A stretch of 8,882 nucleotides of DNA from an uncultured Bacteroides sp. (GCA_900557355.1 USSR01000258.1:1-8882); one strand, 5' to 3'; positions 1 to 7,572 are shown, counted from the stretch's first letter. The notes: generated by a model not told the origin, from the sequence alone. Numbers and translations: made by a program.

Positions 1-456
1 TACGGTAAAGTGCCCGATGAAGAACCGGAATTGCCGCATGCACTCTATGGTATGAAGCTGGCTGAGAAATTCAAGGAAAAACCGGATATCTGCAACGCTA
101 TCGGTGCCCACCACGATGAAGTGGAGATGACGAGCCTTCTGGCACCCATCGTACAGGTATGTGATGCTATCTCAGGTGCCCGTCCGGGAGCACGCCGCGA
201 AATTGTTGAAGCTTACATCAAGCGACTAAACGATCTGGAACAGTTGGCAATGGCCTATCCGGGTGTGACGAAGACGTATGCTATCCAGGCAGGTCGTGAG
301 TTGCGCGTAATCGTTGGTGCCGATAAGATTGACGACAAGCAGACTGAAAACCTTTCCGGTGAAATCGCGAAGAAGATACAAGATGAGATGACGTATCCGG
401 GACAAGTGAAGATCACGGTAATCCGTGAGACACGCGCAGTAAGTTATGCGAAATAA
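1..456 (+). CDS. rny: Ribonuclease Y, C-terminal part (truncated by window edge)
   Basis: This is the 3' end of the gene for RNase Y, a membrane-anchored HD-domain endoribonuclease that starts mRNA decay. The reading frame is open from base 1 (Y-G-K-V-P-D-E-E-P), so the true start and the N-terminal membrane helix, coiled coil and KH domain lie off the left edge. The catalytic His-Asp pair should be just before the first visible residue. What remains is the rest of the HD domain, with the second metal-site signature GAHHDEVEM and the strongly conserved stretch [17 protein letters not shown], then the C-terminal RNase Y domain ([25 protein letters not shown]). The sequence is intact to its TAA stop and is followed by a strong terminator. 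Identity is clear from these conserved blocks; that the missing part is complete is assumed. Confidence 0.95.
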   Translation, partial: YGKVPDEEPELPHALYGMKLAEKFKEKPDICNAIGAHHDEVEMTSLLAPIVQVCDAISGARPGARREIVEAYIKRLNDLEQLAMAYPGVTKTYAIQAGRELRVIVGADKIDDKQTENLSGEIAKKIQDEMTYPGQVKITVIRETRAVSYAK

Positions 457-480
457 ATTGTAAAGATTGAAACTAGTGAT

Positions 481-523
481 AAAGAGGTGGGGAAACAAAA
501 AATCCCTGCCTCTTTTTGTTTTC
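481..523 (+). terminator. Intrinsic terminator after rny
   Basis: A 13-bp stem (481-493 pairing with 503-515, all positions paired with two G-U wobbles) closes a 9-nt A-rich loop and is followed by a T-rich tract (TTTTTGTTTTCTTT). It lies 24 nt after the rny stop. The tail runs straight into the -33 box of the next promoter. Confidence 0.9.
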
Positions 524-555
524 TTTGCCATTCACGAAACTGTTTCTTATTTTTG
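524..555 (+). promoter_or_regulatory. Bacteroides-type sigma promoter for cutC
   Basis: TTTG at 524-527 and TATTTTTG at 548-555 match the Bacteroides primary-sigma consensus (-33 TTTG, -7 TAnnTTTG) with exactly 20 nt between them. Transcription should begin near 562, giving a leader of about 26 nt before the ATG at 589. The -33 box is inside the T-rich tail of the upstream terminator. Confidence 0.8.
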
Positions 556-588
556 CATCTACAAACCAAGTAATCCTGATTATCAATT

Positions 589-1350
589 ATGGAGCAATAT
601 CAATTTGAAGTTTGTGCCAACTCTGTGGAGAGTTGCCTTGCCGCACAGGCAGGAGGAGCAAATCGGGTGGAATTATGCGCCGGAATACCAGAAGGGGGTA
701 CTACCCCATCCTACGGAGATATCGTCATTGCCCGGGAAGCCTTAACAAAGACTCTTTTGCACGTCATCATCCGTCCCCGTGGTGGAGATTTTCTGTACTC
801 CCCCATTGAGCAACGCATTATGCTGAAGGATATCGACAACTCCCGCCGATTGGGAGCAGACGGAGTTGTATTCGGTTGTCTTACCGCTAAAGGAGATGTA
901 GACCTGTCCTTAATGAGGCAGCTGATCGAAGTTTCACAAGGTATGTCCGTTACGTTCCATCGTGCTTTCGACGTATGCCGCAATCCGCAGGAAGCGCTGG
1001 AGCAAATCATAGAGTTAGGTTGTAACCGTATTCTTACTTCCGGTGCACAGGCCACGGCCGAACAGGGCATCCCTTTATTAAAGAAATTGCAGCAGCAGGC
1101 AGACGGGCGCATTATCCTGTTGGCAGGTTGCGGAGTAAATGAAAATAATATCGCTCACATCGCCATGGAAACCGGTATCCGGGAGTTCCACTTCTCAGCA
1201 AGAGAGACCATCGAAAGCAAAATGCTGCACAGGAACGGAACAGTTTCGATGGGGGGTACTGTGAACATAGAAGAGTATCGTCGCCCCATCACTACCGCAG
1301 AACGCGTAAAAAAAACAATAAAGGCGTTGACCGGTCCAATTAAGAATTAA
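589..1350 (+). CDS. cutC: CutC family protein (copper homeostasis protein CutC)
   Basis: A 253-residue cytoplasmic TIM-barrel protein of the CutC family (PF03932), full length for the family. Family signatures run in order: VELCAGIPEGGTTPS (residues 27-41), HVIIRPRGGDFLYS (58-71), GADGVVFGCL (89-98), VTFHRAFDVC (121-130), ILTSGAQAT (148-156) and a late REFHFSA block (198-204). Cysteines at 9, 16 and 30 are candidate metal ligands. CutC was named for copper tolerance in E. coli, but that phenotype has been reassigned there to the sRNA MicL encoded in the 3' end of the gene, so the biochemical role is uncertain; copper binding has been reported for some homologues. It is the first gene of a likely two-gene unit: its own consensus promoter lies upstream and the lipoprotein gene begins 15 nt after its stop. 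The ATG fits the promoter spacing. Confidence 0.93.
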   Translation: MEQYQFEVCANSVESCLAAQAGGANRVELCAGIPEGGTTPSYGDIVIAREALTKTLLHVIIRPRGGDFLYSPIEQRIMLKDIDNSRRLGADGVVFGCLTAKGDVDLSLMRQLIEVSQGMSVTFHRAFDVCRNPQEALEQIIELGCNRILTSGAQATAEQGIPLLKKLQQQADGRIILLAGCGVNENNIAHIAMETGIREFHFSARETIESKMLHRNGTVSMGGTVNIEEYRRPITTAERVKKTIKALTGPIKN

Positions 1351-1365
1351 TTTAAAACAATCAAT

Positions 1366-2337
1366 ATGAAGGTATTGAGTGTAATCACTTTATTAACTCT
1401 CCTCAGCATTTCATGTGCGCATGAAGCTAAAAACCAAAGTTCCCCAAACTCTACTTCCGAAACCATTACGCCTGCTTTCCTGAAACAGGAAGAAGCAGCA
1501 CTCCTACTTCAGAAAGAGGACGAGCATATCCGCAGATGGAGCTCATTTGACTTGGCTTCACACACTGTTGGCATCGAAGGCGGAAAACAGGGATATTTGC
1601 AGTTTGCCGGCGCACAGACCCGTAATTGGAATGACGCGGAAATGGCTCTGCTTCAGAAGTCATCTCAATCCATCAATCAGATTATCCGTGAAAAAGAGCT
1701 GAAACTTCCTTTCCCGGAAGAAGTCAGATTAATAAAGTCAACGATAAAAGAAGAAGGTGGTGCGGGAGGATATACCCGAGATACTTACATCGTACTTATC
1801 GACAGGTTGCTCGAACATCCTGAATATGTAACCAAATTGTTGGCACATGAAGCATTTCACGTCCTTACCCGGAACAATCCGGATTTCCGTAAGAAGATGT
1901 ACAGCATCATCGGTTTTAATATTCTTCCGAAGGAGGTAGAATTTCCCGAAGAGTTGAAAGAACGGTTTATCTCCAATCCGGATGTTATCCGCCACGACAG
2001 TTATGCTACTTTTACCATCAACGGCGAAGAGAAAGATTGCTGCATGGTAATCTACGCAACAAAACCTTATGAAGGTGGAAACTTTTTCCAATATCTTAAT
2101 ATCGGCCTTGTTCCTATTAACAAGAACGCAGGAAAAGCAATAGAGGAAAATGGAAAAGCAATCATTTATTCTGTGGAAGAAGCCAGTGATTTATATGATA
2201 AGATGGGCCACAATACGAGCTATATCATCGATCCGGAGGAAGTACTGGCAGATAACTTCAGCTTTCTGTTGACAAACCAGGTGGAAAACTTATCTTCACC
2301 CGAACTGATACAAAAAATGGAAGAGGCTTGCAAATAA
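1366..2337 (+). CDS. Putative HExxH zinc metallopeptidase lipoprotein
   Basis: A 323-residue envelope protein with no family name I recognise. It starts with a short positively charged, hydrophobic signal (MKVLSVITLLTLLSISC) ending in Cys17, read as a lipoprotein signal although Ser rather than Leu is at -3. A polar, Ser/Asn-rich linker follows. The key motif is HEAFH at residues 161-165 within an LLAHEAFHVLTRNNPDF block, the zincin signature HExxH with the catalytic Glu at 162. About 130 residues later comes IIDPEEVLADNFSFLL, where Glu291/292 could be the third zinc ligand, as in gluzincins; this is inference. The only other cysteines are Cys225-Cys226, close to the middle, and Cys322 near the end. 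It is 15 nt downstream of cutC with no promoter or terminator between, so co-transcription is likely. It could be a protease on the periplasmic or surface side of a membrane; the substrate is unknown. Confidence 0.8.
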   Translation: MKVLSVITLLTLLSISCAHEAKNQSSPNSTSETITPAFLKQEEAALLLQKEDEHIRRWSSFDLASHTVGIEGGKQGYLQFAGAQTRNWNDAEMALLQKSSQSINQIIREKELKLPFPEEVRLIKSTIKEEGGAGGYTRDTYIVLIDRLLEHPEYVTKLLAHEAFHVLTRNNPDFRKKMYSIIGFNILPKEVEFPEELKERFISNPDVIRHDSYATFTINGEEKDCCMVIYATKPYEGGNFFQYLNIGLVPINKNAGKAIEENGKAIIYSVEEASDLYDKMGHNTSYIIDPEEVLADNFSFLLTNQVENLSSPELIQKMEEACK

Positions 2338-2343
2338 GCCTCT
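2314..2343. terminator. Shared hairpin between convergent genes
   Basis: A perfect 8-bp inverted repeat (AGAGGCTT at 2322-2329, AAGCCTCT at 2336-2343) with a 6-nt loop spans the stop codon of the lipoprotein gene. Read on the minus strand it is followed after a few bases by TTTTTT (2312-2317), so it works better as the terminator of the minus-strand transglutaminase gene. On the plus strand there is no clean T-run, so it would be weak. Confidence 0.5.
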
Positions 2344-2387
2344 CCCATTCTAAAGTTTCTTATCTTATAGCCCTTGTTCCGCTTTCA

Positions 2388-5051
2388 TCATAGTCCTTTC
2401 ACCGTTTTCATCAACTGCTCACCCAAGCCGATGGTATAACCCTGTGAAACAAATACCACGCGATTAAAGGTATCGGCAATGATAAATATGGGCAATGTAT
2501 CTTTACGTTTCAGCTTCATATTCTTCACAATCTGCTGAGCTATGTCTTCTGTGTCGATTCCATAAATCACAGTATTGGGTAAACCGGGGAAGTCAGCAGC
2601 ACAATATTTGTCGGCCTGTTCCTGATTCGGGAAGAGTAATACAAGCTTTCTACCCCATTTCTCCAGGTCGGTTTTCAAAGCAGAGATATCCCGTAAGGCA
2701 TGGTTTGTAGGCTCCTGGTTCACTCCAAGAATACCGATAACGAAGTATCCACGGCCACAGGCTTGAAGCAGGCTTTGCTTATTGCCACCTTCCAATGTTG
2801 TGAACAATCTCTCCGAATTGAAGTTTCCGATAACCTGTACTTCATCTTTATTTTCACGCATCACCAGTTTCGTTTCTGTACGTCCACCTGCTTTCACATT
2901 CAATGATGTCATTTGCGCCAATACACCACCACTTGCCAGGCGGGTACCGGTTACCAGAATATAATCTCCGGCATCCAGAGACGTTCCCTCCTTCAGCAAA
3001 CTGCTCCATGTAACGCCGCCACCCATGTCAGTGTCACCCTCATCATAAGACAACAACTGCAAATTACCTTGCGGAGTTACTTTGGAAATAGTGAAATGAG
3101 AATAATATTTCGGATTATCCAATGACTGAATCGGTGTATATTTAGCTGCAAGCCTGCCCCTCTGCGCAGGTGCCTGTCCGGCTGCTTCGAAGTTCACATC
3201 TATGGCTCCGTCGTCAGTTATCAGCTGTACTTTACCCGTCACCTCATCAATGCGTGCGGGAACTCCCATGCTGCGCGCCATGGACACGAAGAAGATATCA
3301 CGACTGTGGGCATCGGCCAAACGTGCTTTCCACACACCTTCGGGAGATACAGGAGGTGCCCCCAGATTACATTCCTTGTTCACCTGGATGTTCTTTGCCA
3401 CCCATGCAACCATCTTCATAGGCTCTGCCACATAAGCCTCAACATCTTCTTTCGAGATCACCTTGCCAAAGAAAGTCTTATACGGAGTCAACATTTCATT
3501 GCTTACGCGCGGGTTACGCACATATTTACGGAAATATCCGGCATTCGTCGTACGCACACGAGACTGCATGTGATCTATCAACACATCCAGACGAACATCA
3601 CGAAGGTCTTTTGCCGAAATCTGCTGCAAAAGGTCTATCCCTCCTTTCCTGGAGTTATCAGAACGCAGACGAGTCATGAACTCACGAATCACTCTGTAAT
3701 TTCCACGGGCTGCAATCAGAATCTTGGCTACTGCATCCCGATCTAACTTATAATCTCTCGCAAAATTGCGTGCTGCCTCTTCCGAGATGAACTTACCCAC
3801 ATAAGCATTACGAATAGAGTCTTCTATTGCCAGTCTGCGGTCATTTTCCGCCCGCTGTTCCGGCGTCACGTCGGGTAAGTTGGCACTTTCTGCGGGAGGC
3901 ACGATATCAATATCTACCGTGAAACTGTCACCCGCTTCCTTATCAAGGGTTACGGTCAGCTCCGCTTGCTTGCCAAAGGAAAGTTTGGAGAAGCCGAAAT
4001 GGCCATCTTTGGAGGCCCAGACAAGCATATCCCCTTTTCCTGCAGTCAGTCCGCACAGACCACTATCGTCAGTATGTTTCGTTGCTACGGTATAGAATTC
4101 CGCATAATTGTAGAGTTTGAACTCCACGCAGGCGTCAGGAACCGGATTTCCCGCTTCATCTTTCACCATAACCTTGGCTTGCGCCGTAGGTGCATAATTA
4201 TCAATCACATTGATTTCCGTATACGTGGGGTTAACGGACATTACTTCTTCTTTTCCTTCATAACGTCCGAAAACCTTTGTATGCATCAACATTCCGCGAC
4301 TGGCAGGGGCATTGAACCAACCAAGATCCAGTACCGGTTCCGGTTCGCAGGCACCCAGGAAATGCCATTTACCATCTGCCCAGGCTTCCACCCATGCATG
4401 GTTATCGTCCGTATGTGCCCATCGTGGTGTATAAACCTGCCGTGCCGGAATGCCTACCGAGCGAAGTGCCGCCACCAGCAAGGTAGATTCTTCGCCACAA
4501 CGCCCGTAAGCAGTACTCACTGTTGCCAGCGGTGAACTGGTACGGGCATCGGAAGGCATATAGACGGCTTTCTCATGACACCAATGGTTCACTTCCAGGA
4601 TGGCATCGTATAAAGAAAGGGACTTCACACGATTTTTCAACTCCTTATAGAACACTACCCGCGCACTATCCAGTTGTTCGTTGTTCACCCGCACCGGAAG
4701 TACAAAGTGTCGGAACAAATCTTCGGGAATGGTCTTTCCCCAAGGCATTTCCTCTGTGGCACGCTGGGATGCGCGGATATTCATTAAGTGAAATTCACCG
4801 GGATAATCAGTAATATCCGCCAGTGGCATATAGGCATAAAGGAATTCCAAGGCTTCCTGCTCATAAGTGCTCAGCGAAGCATCATCCAGTATCGTAAATA
4901 GTTCTCCCTGCGGCATCATAGCCTTCTTTTGCTGAAAGTCCTGCTCTACGCGCGAACGATACGAGGCATCGGTCATGAAATGGGATTCTCCACAGGCAGC
5001 AAGCAGACAAAGTAGCCAGCATATTCCGAAAAGTTGTGTAGCTCGTCTCAT
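2388..5051 (-). CDS. Large transglutaminase-like lipoprotein with thioredoxin-like C-terminus
   Basis: An 887-residue predicted lipoprotein (lipobox LAAC, Cys20). Domains in order: helical N-terminal region (about 25-150); transglutaminase-like papain fold (about 150-250) with nucleophile Cys185 in YGRCGEES and His218 in DDNHAWVEAW; an Ig-like carboxypeptidase-regulatory-type domain (about 285-370, KVMVKDEAGNPVPDACVEF); a charged helical linker (395-530); a second transglutaminase-like half (about 535-610) whose FFVSMARSMGVPARID matches LLVAALRSVGIPARQV of the first copy but has Ala581 where Cys185 would align; and a thioredoxin-like C-terminus (about 745-885, VIGILGV, KLVLLFPN, LPIFIIADTFNRVVFVSQG) with no CxxC. 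The usual catalytic Asp, four residues after the Trp of DGKWH, is Gly233; Glu236 or Asp242 might replace it. It may be a peptidase, amidase or peptide-binding protein acting at the cell envelope. It follows the DUF2141 gene by 53 nt and has a candidate promoter of its own. Confidence 0.85.
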   Translation of the reverse strand: MRRATQLFGICWLLCLLAACGESHFMTDASYRSRVEQDFQQKKAMMPQGELFTILDDASLSTYEQEALEFLYAYMPLADITDYPGEFHLMNIRASQRATEEMPWGKTIPEDLFRHFVLPVRVNNEQLDSARVVFYKELKNRVKSLSLYDAILEVNHWCHEKAVYMPSDARTSSPLATVSTAYGRCGEESTLLVAALRSVGIPARQVYTPRWAHTDDNHAWVEAWADGKWHFLGACEPEPVLDLGWFNAPASRGMLMHTKVFGRYEGKEEVMSVNPTYTEINVIDNYAPTAQAKVMVKDEAGNPVPDACVEFKLYNYAEFYTVATKHTDDSGLCGLTAGKGDMLVWASKDGHFGFSKLSFGKQAELTVTLDKEAGDSFTVDIDIVPPAESANLPDVTPEQRAENDRRLAIEDSIRNAYVGKFISEEAARNFARDYKLDRDAVAKILIAARGNYRVIREFMTRLRSDNSRKGGIDLLQQISAKDLRDVRLDVLIDHMQSRVRTTNAGYFRKYVRNPRVSNEMLTPYKTFFGKVISKEDVEAYVAEPMKMVAWVAKNIQVNKECNLGAPPVSPEGVWKARLADAHSRDIFFVSMARSMGVPARIDEVTGKVQLITDDGAIDVNFEAAGQAPAQRGRLAAKYTPIQSLDNPKYYSHFTISKVTPQGNLQLLSYDEGDTDMGGGVTWSSLLKEGTSLDAGDYILVTGTRLASGGVLAQMTSLNVKAGGRTETKLVMRENKDEVQVIGNFNSERLFTTLEGGNKQSLLQACGRGYFVIGILGVNQEPTNHALRDISALKTDLEKWGRKLVLLFPNQEQADKYCAADFPGLPNTVIYGIDTEDIAQQIVKNMKLKRKDTLPIFIIADTFNRVVFVSQGYTIGLGEQLMKTVKGL

Positions 5052-5080
5052 AATACTTACATTAATTAAGGTGTGAGCTA

Positions 5081-5088
5081 CAAAGTTA
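5081..5088 (-). promoter_or_regulatory. Candidate -7 element for the transglutaminase gene
   Basis: On the minus strand TAACTTTG matches the Bacteroides -7 consensus TAnnTTTG, 29 nt before the ATG at 5051. No TTTG is found at the expected 19-21 nt upstream (the nearest similar string is TCTG at 22 nt), so the promoter may be weak or activator-dependent. The gene could also be reached by readthrough from the DUF2141 gene, since no good terminator lies between. Confidence 0.5.
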
Positions 5089-5104
5089 AAGAATTATCTG
5101 AAGT

Positions 5105-5518
5105 TTATTTCAGATGTACTACTAAAGTTGTATCCTCAGAGAAAGTAATACTGCATTTTTCGTAGGAAGGGGGGCCCATAACACCTTCAGCATCATTGCT
5201 GAAACCAAACTTCTCCACAGGAATACCGAAAGCACCGGTATCCAATTTACCATTTCCATTCTCATCCTGATACATGGAGAAGGCATAAGTTCCTGCCGGG
5301 AGTCCTTTACAGGGGATAGACACAACTTTATCCTTCACCTCTACTGCAAAACCAGTAAGCGGCTTCTTCATGAATGTCTCCTGAGAGTTGTAGATGGCGA
5401 CATAGAGTTTACCAGTCACATTTTCAATACCACGTACTTCCAGAGTAAGATTTTGTGCAGACAGACTTTGAGTTGCAAAAGTCAAAACACATACGAAACT
5501 AATAATCATTGCTTTCAT
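5105..5518 (-). CDS. DUF2141 family secreted protein
   Basis: A 137-residue exported protein of the DUF2141 family. I chose the ATG at 5518 rather than the in-frame one at 5563 because it begins a standard Sec signal peptide (MKAMIISFVCVLTFATQSLSA, cleavage likely before Gln22), and the 15 extra residues would come from the repeat-bearing spacer. The mature part is a small beta-rich domain with family hallmarks: VTGKLYVAIYNS (34-45), LPAGTYAFSMYQDENGNGK (73-91), FGIPVEKFGFSNDA (97-110) and GPPSYEKCSITF (115-126). The DENGNGKLD stretch looks like a calcium-binding type loop, though this is inference. Cys70 and Cys122 could pair. DUF2141 proteins have no settled function. The gene follows the TonB-dependent receptor by 83 nt without a terminator, so the two are probably co-transcribed and the protein may assist the receptor in the periplasm. 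Confidence 0.88.
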   Translation of the reverse strand: MKAMIISFVCVLTFATQSLSAQNLTLEVRGIENVTGKLYVAIYNSQETFMKKPLTGFAVEVKDKVVSIPCKGLPAGTYAFSMYQDENGNGKLDTGAFGIPVEKFGFSNDAEGVMGPPSYEKCSITFSEDTTLVVHLK

Positions 5519-5548
5519 TTGAATTGTTTTTAAAGAGTTTATAAATAG

Positions 5549-5584
5549 ATACGCGGACGACACGGATTAGGCGGACGAACACGG
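5549..5584. repeat. Two-copy tandem 17-19 bp GC-rich repeat in the receptor-DUF2141 spacer
   Basis: On the plus strand, ATACGCGGACGACACGG (5549-5565) is followed directly by ATTAGGCGGACGAACACGG (5566-5584); the units share GCGGACGA-ACACGG apart from one inserted A and differ mainly at their first bases. The block is much richer in GC than its surroundings and is followed by a run of seven T (5588-5594). From memory, similar ACGCGGA/ACACGGAT strings are scattered between genes in Bacteroides genomes, so it may be a member of a dispersed intergenic repeat. It does not form a hairpin. Confidence 0.6.
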
Positions 5585-5601
5585 ACCTTTTTTTAATTAA
5601 A

Positions 5602-7542
5602 TTAGAAATTAGAAACATCATAAGCCGCCTTCTTCCCAAGTGTGATAAACACCCCGATATAGAAGAAATGATCGTTTGAAGCCAGAATAGCTTTATTATT
5701 CACCCGCCCAAACTCATTTTTCCGACAAAGGATATTTTTAGCAGAAGCATGGATAATCACCTTCTTACTGGGCAGGAATGTCAGTCCGAGATCAAGACTG
5801 TTATAAGGCTTCACATGATCATTCATCAAGCCCGGTAAATCCGGATTATGATAGGGACGCCCACTGCTGAAACGGTTCGTCAGACCGACTATCGTGCCGA
5901 TTCGCGGAATGGAATACTTCAGCACTAGGGATGCATTGTGCTGAGTGGCATATTGCGGAGTAGTCAGTTCCGTATATTCCTGAAACTTCCGCTTGGCAAT
6001 ATTATATGTATAGGAAAGTTGGTATTCCAGATTCTTCAGCAGGACACGGTCATTAAAGAATAAGTCGAAACCTTTACTGTAGCCATAACCACCGGAAGTC
6101 AGTACTTCCGCTGCATCTACCGTTCCCTTTTCCACCAATGCCAGACGGTCATATTTCTTATAATAAAGTTCAGCCTTGTAGAAGCGTCCATCACCCTCAT
6201 ACTGCGCACCCAGATTATACTGAATGCATGATTCCGATTTCAACTTGTTCTCCTGAGCCAGCAATCTGCTAACCGGCAACTGTGTATATCGTCCCGCCGT
6301 AGCAGAGAGTACTACATCTCCCAAATAGTAATTAACAGCCAGACGGGGTGAGAAATTCACCTTTTCATTCAATGAAGTATATTCTGTGCGGACAGAAAGT
6401 TCCGCCTTCAATTGCTCCACCGGATAGTAAGTCGCCGGTAGAAAGCCTGCACTGATCGTCGGATTGATTTCATGATGGCTATCTATTCCCTCCGCCTCTT
6501 TCATCTGATATTGATAACGATTCTCATACCGGCGGATAAAACTCTCCACTCCCATATCCAGACGAAAAGCCGGAGAAATACGCTTGAACACTTTTGCCTT
6601 TGCATGAAGTTCCTGTTGTTGTTCCATCCAATGATCTGTCGAAAGTGATACATTACCTATCTTCTGTTCAAAGAAAGAGAATGCTACACCTGCAAACCAG
6701 TTCCATCCACCGGAAGTACGCTTACGGAAAGTTGTATTGAGATAGAAATTATTCTCATTCAAATCGAACAGTCTACGTTCAGCGCCTTCATAATTGGAAA
6801 AGTCAGTATGATCATAACCGCCATAAATCTTGAAAAGTGTAGCATCATCGGGATGATAGCGGAATTGTGCCGATCCGGTCATCATCCGGTAGGGATCTTC
6901 AAAATCCGTACGTCCTGAATAGATATGATCATAGACACATAAGTCCTGATAATCCAGGTTCACCGAAAGTGAACCTTTATCGAAAGCCCGTGTACCTCCC
7001 CCACCGAAGCCTACCGTAGAGGCATTAATGCCTAACTTATTGATAGGGCTCTTATCCTTTGTCTCCAATGGTAACACAGCCGAGAGTGCATCCCCGTATT
7101 CCAACGGAGCCCCGCCCGATTCCAGATTGACACCACTGAACATAAAAGTGGAATAACGTCCGCGTGCCGGTGAGTTTATACCTGTAGCCGTATAAGGATT
7201 CAAGACGTGCATTCCGTCAATGTATGTCTGTGTTTCATCACTACTTCCGCCGCGCACCAACAGACGGCCACTTTCTCCTTGTACCTGCGTGCCCGGCAGT
7301 GTCTGCAATGCCTGATACAAATCACCGTTTGCACCTCCCACAGTCACCAGTTCCACTGGACTCATATCACTCCAACGACTGTTGGCAACAGGCGTTCTTT
7401 TACCTTTCACTACCACTTCGTTCAAATCTACACTGTCATTGTATAGTTGCAAGAAAATGGTATCCGTCACAGCTGTCTGCGCCTCCAAGTGCTGCACCGT
7501 CAGCAATACACTTACACTAAAAAGTAGAATCAATCTTTTCAT
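5602..7542 (-). CDS. TonB-dependent outer-membrane receptor (compact, non-SusC type)
   Basis: A 646-residue outer-membrane protein that should import a ligand using TonB-ExbBD energy. It has a Sec signal peptide (residues 1-21, cleavage after HLEA), then almost at once the TonB-box-like LNEVVVKGKR (40-49). The plug domain runs from about 50 to 165, with LYQALQTLPGTQVQGESG, LLVRGGSSDETQTYIDG (94-110) and LEYGDALSAVLPLET (147-161). The rest is a beta-barrel of alternating aromatic and polar strands, ending HFFYIGVFITLG plus a short tail finishing in Phe646. It lacks the N-terminal carboxypeptidase-regulatory domain of SusC-like proteins, is far shorter than these (about 1000 residues), and no SusD gene is adjacent. 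That argues against a glycan-utilisation system and for a small ligand such as a metal chelate, cofactor or peptide; the substrate is not readable. It heads a unit with the DUF2141 gene and has its own promoter. Confidence 0.92.
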   Translation of the reverse strand: MKRLILLFSVSVLLTVQHLEAQTAVTDTIFLQLYNDSVDLNEVVVKGKRTPVANSRWSDMSPVELVTVGGANGDLYQALQTLPGTQVQGESGRLLVRGGSSDETQTYIDGMHVLNPYTATGINSPARGRYSTFMFSGVNLESGGAPLEYGDALSAVLPLETKDKSPINKLGINASTVGFGGGGTRAFDKGSLSVNLDYQDLCVYDHIYSGRTDFEDPYRMMTGSAQFRYHPDDATLFKIYGGYDHTDFSNYEGAERRLFDLNENNFYLNTTFRKRTSGGWNWFAGVAFSFFEQKIGNVSLSTDHWMEQQQELHAKAKVFKRISPAFRLDMGVESFIRRYENRYQYQMKEAEGIDSHHEINPTISAGFLPATYYPVEQLKAELSVRTEYTSLNEKVNFSPRLAVNYYLGDVVLSATAGRYTQLPVSRLLAQENKLKSESCIQYNLGAQYEGDGRFYKAELYYKKYDRLALVEKGTVDAAEVLTSGGYGYSKGFDLFFNDRVLLKNLEYQLSYTYNIAKRKFQEYTELTTPQYATQHNASLVLKYSIPRIGTIVGLTNRFSSGRPYHNPDLPGLMNDHVKPYNSLDLGLTFLPSKKVIIHASAKNILCRKNEFGRVNNKAILASNDHFFYIGVFITLGKKAAYDVSNF

Positions 7543-7572
7543 TTAATCTATGTTCTTTACGATTTCCGTCAG

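Noticed and set aside
467..745. 92-codon plus-strand frame spanning the rny terminator and the start of cutC
   Set aside because: It crosses a terminator and a consensus promoter and overlaps cutC in another frame.
711..1112. 133-codon reverse-strand open frame within cutC
   Set aside because: Antisense to clearly conserved CutC coding sequence, with no family resemblance or promoter.
3966..4535. 189-codon plus-strand open frame inside the transglutaminase gene
   Set aside because: Antisense to the transglutaminase core, with low-complexity His/Cys/Arg-rich composition typical of shadow frames.
5098..5113. Hairpin CTGAA/TTCAG at the DUF2141 stop as a terminator
   Set aside because: Only 5 bp, AT-rich and without a T-tract; too weak to call.
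5519..5563. Earlier in-frame ATG that would add 15 residues to the DUF2141 protein
   Set aside because: The extension would put a polar segment before a perfectly good signal peptide and is encoded by the repeat-bearing spacer; the ATG at 5518 is the better start.
5602..7542. SusC-type glycan receptor of a polysaccharide utilisation locus
   Set aside because: No SusD partner or glycoside hydrolase nearby, no N-terminal carboxypeptidase-regulatory domain, and the protein is much too short.
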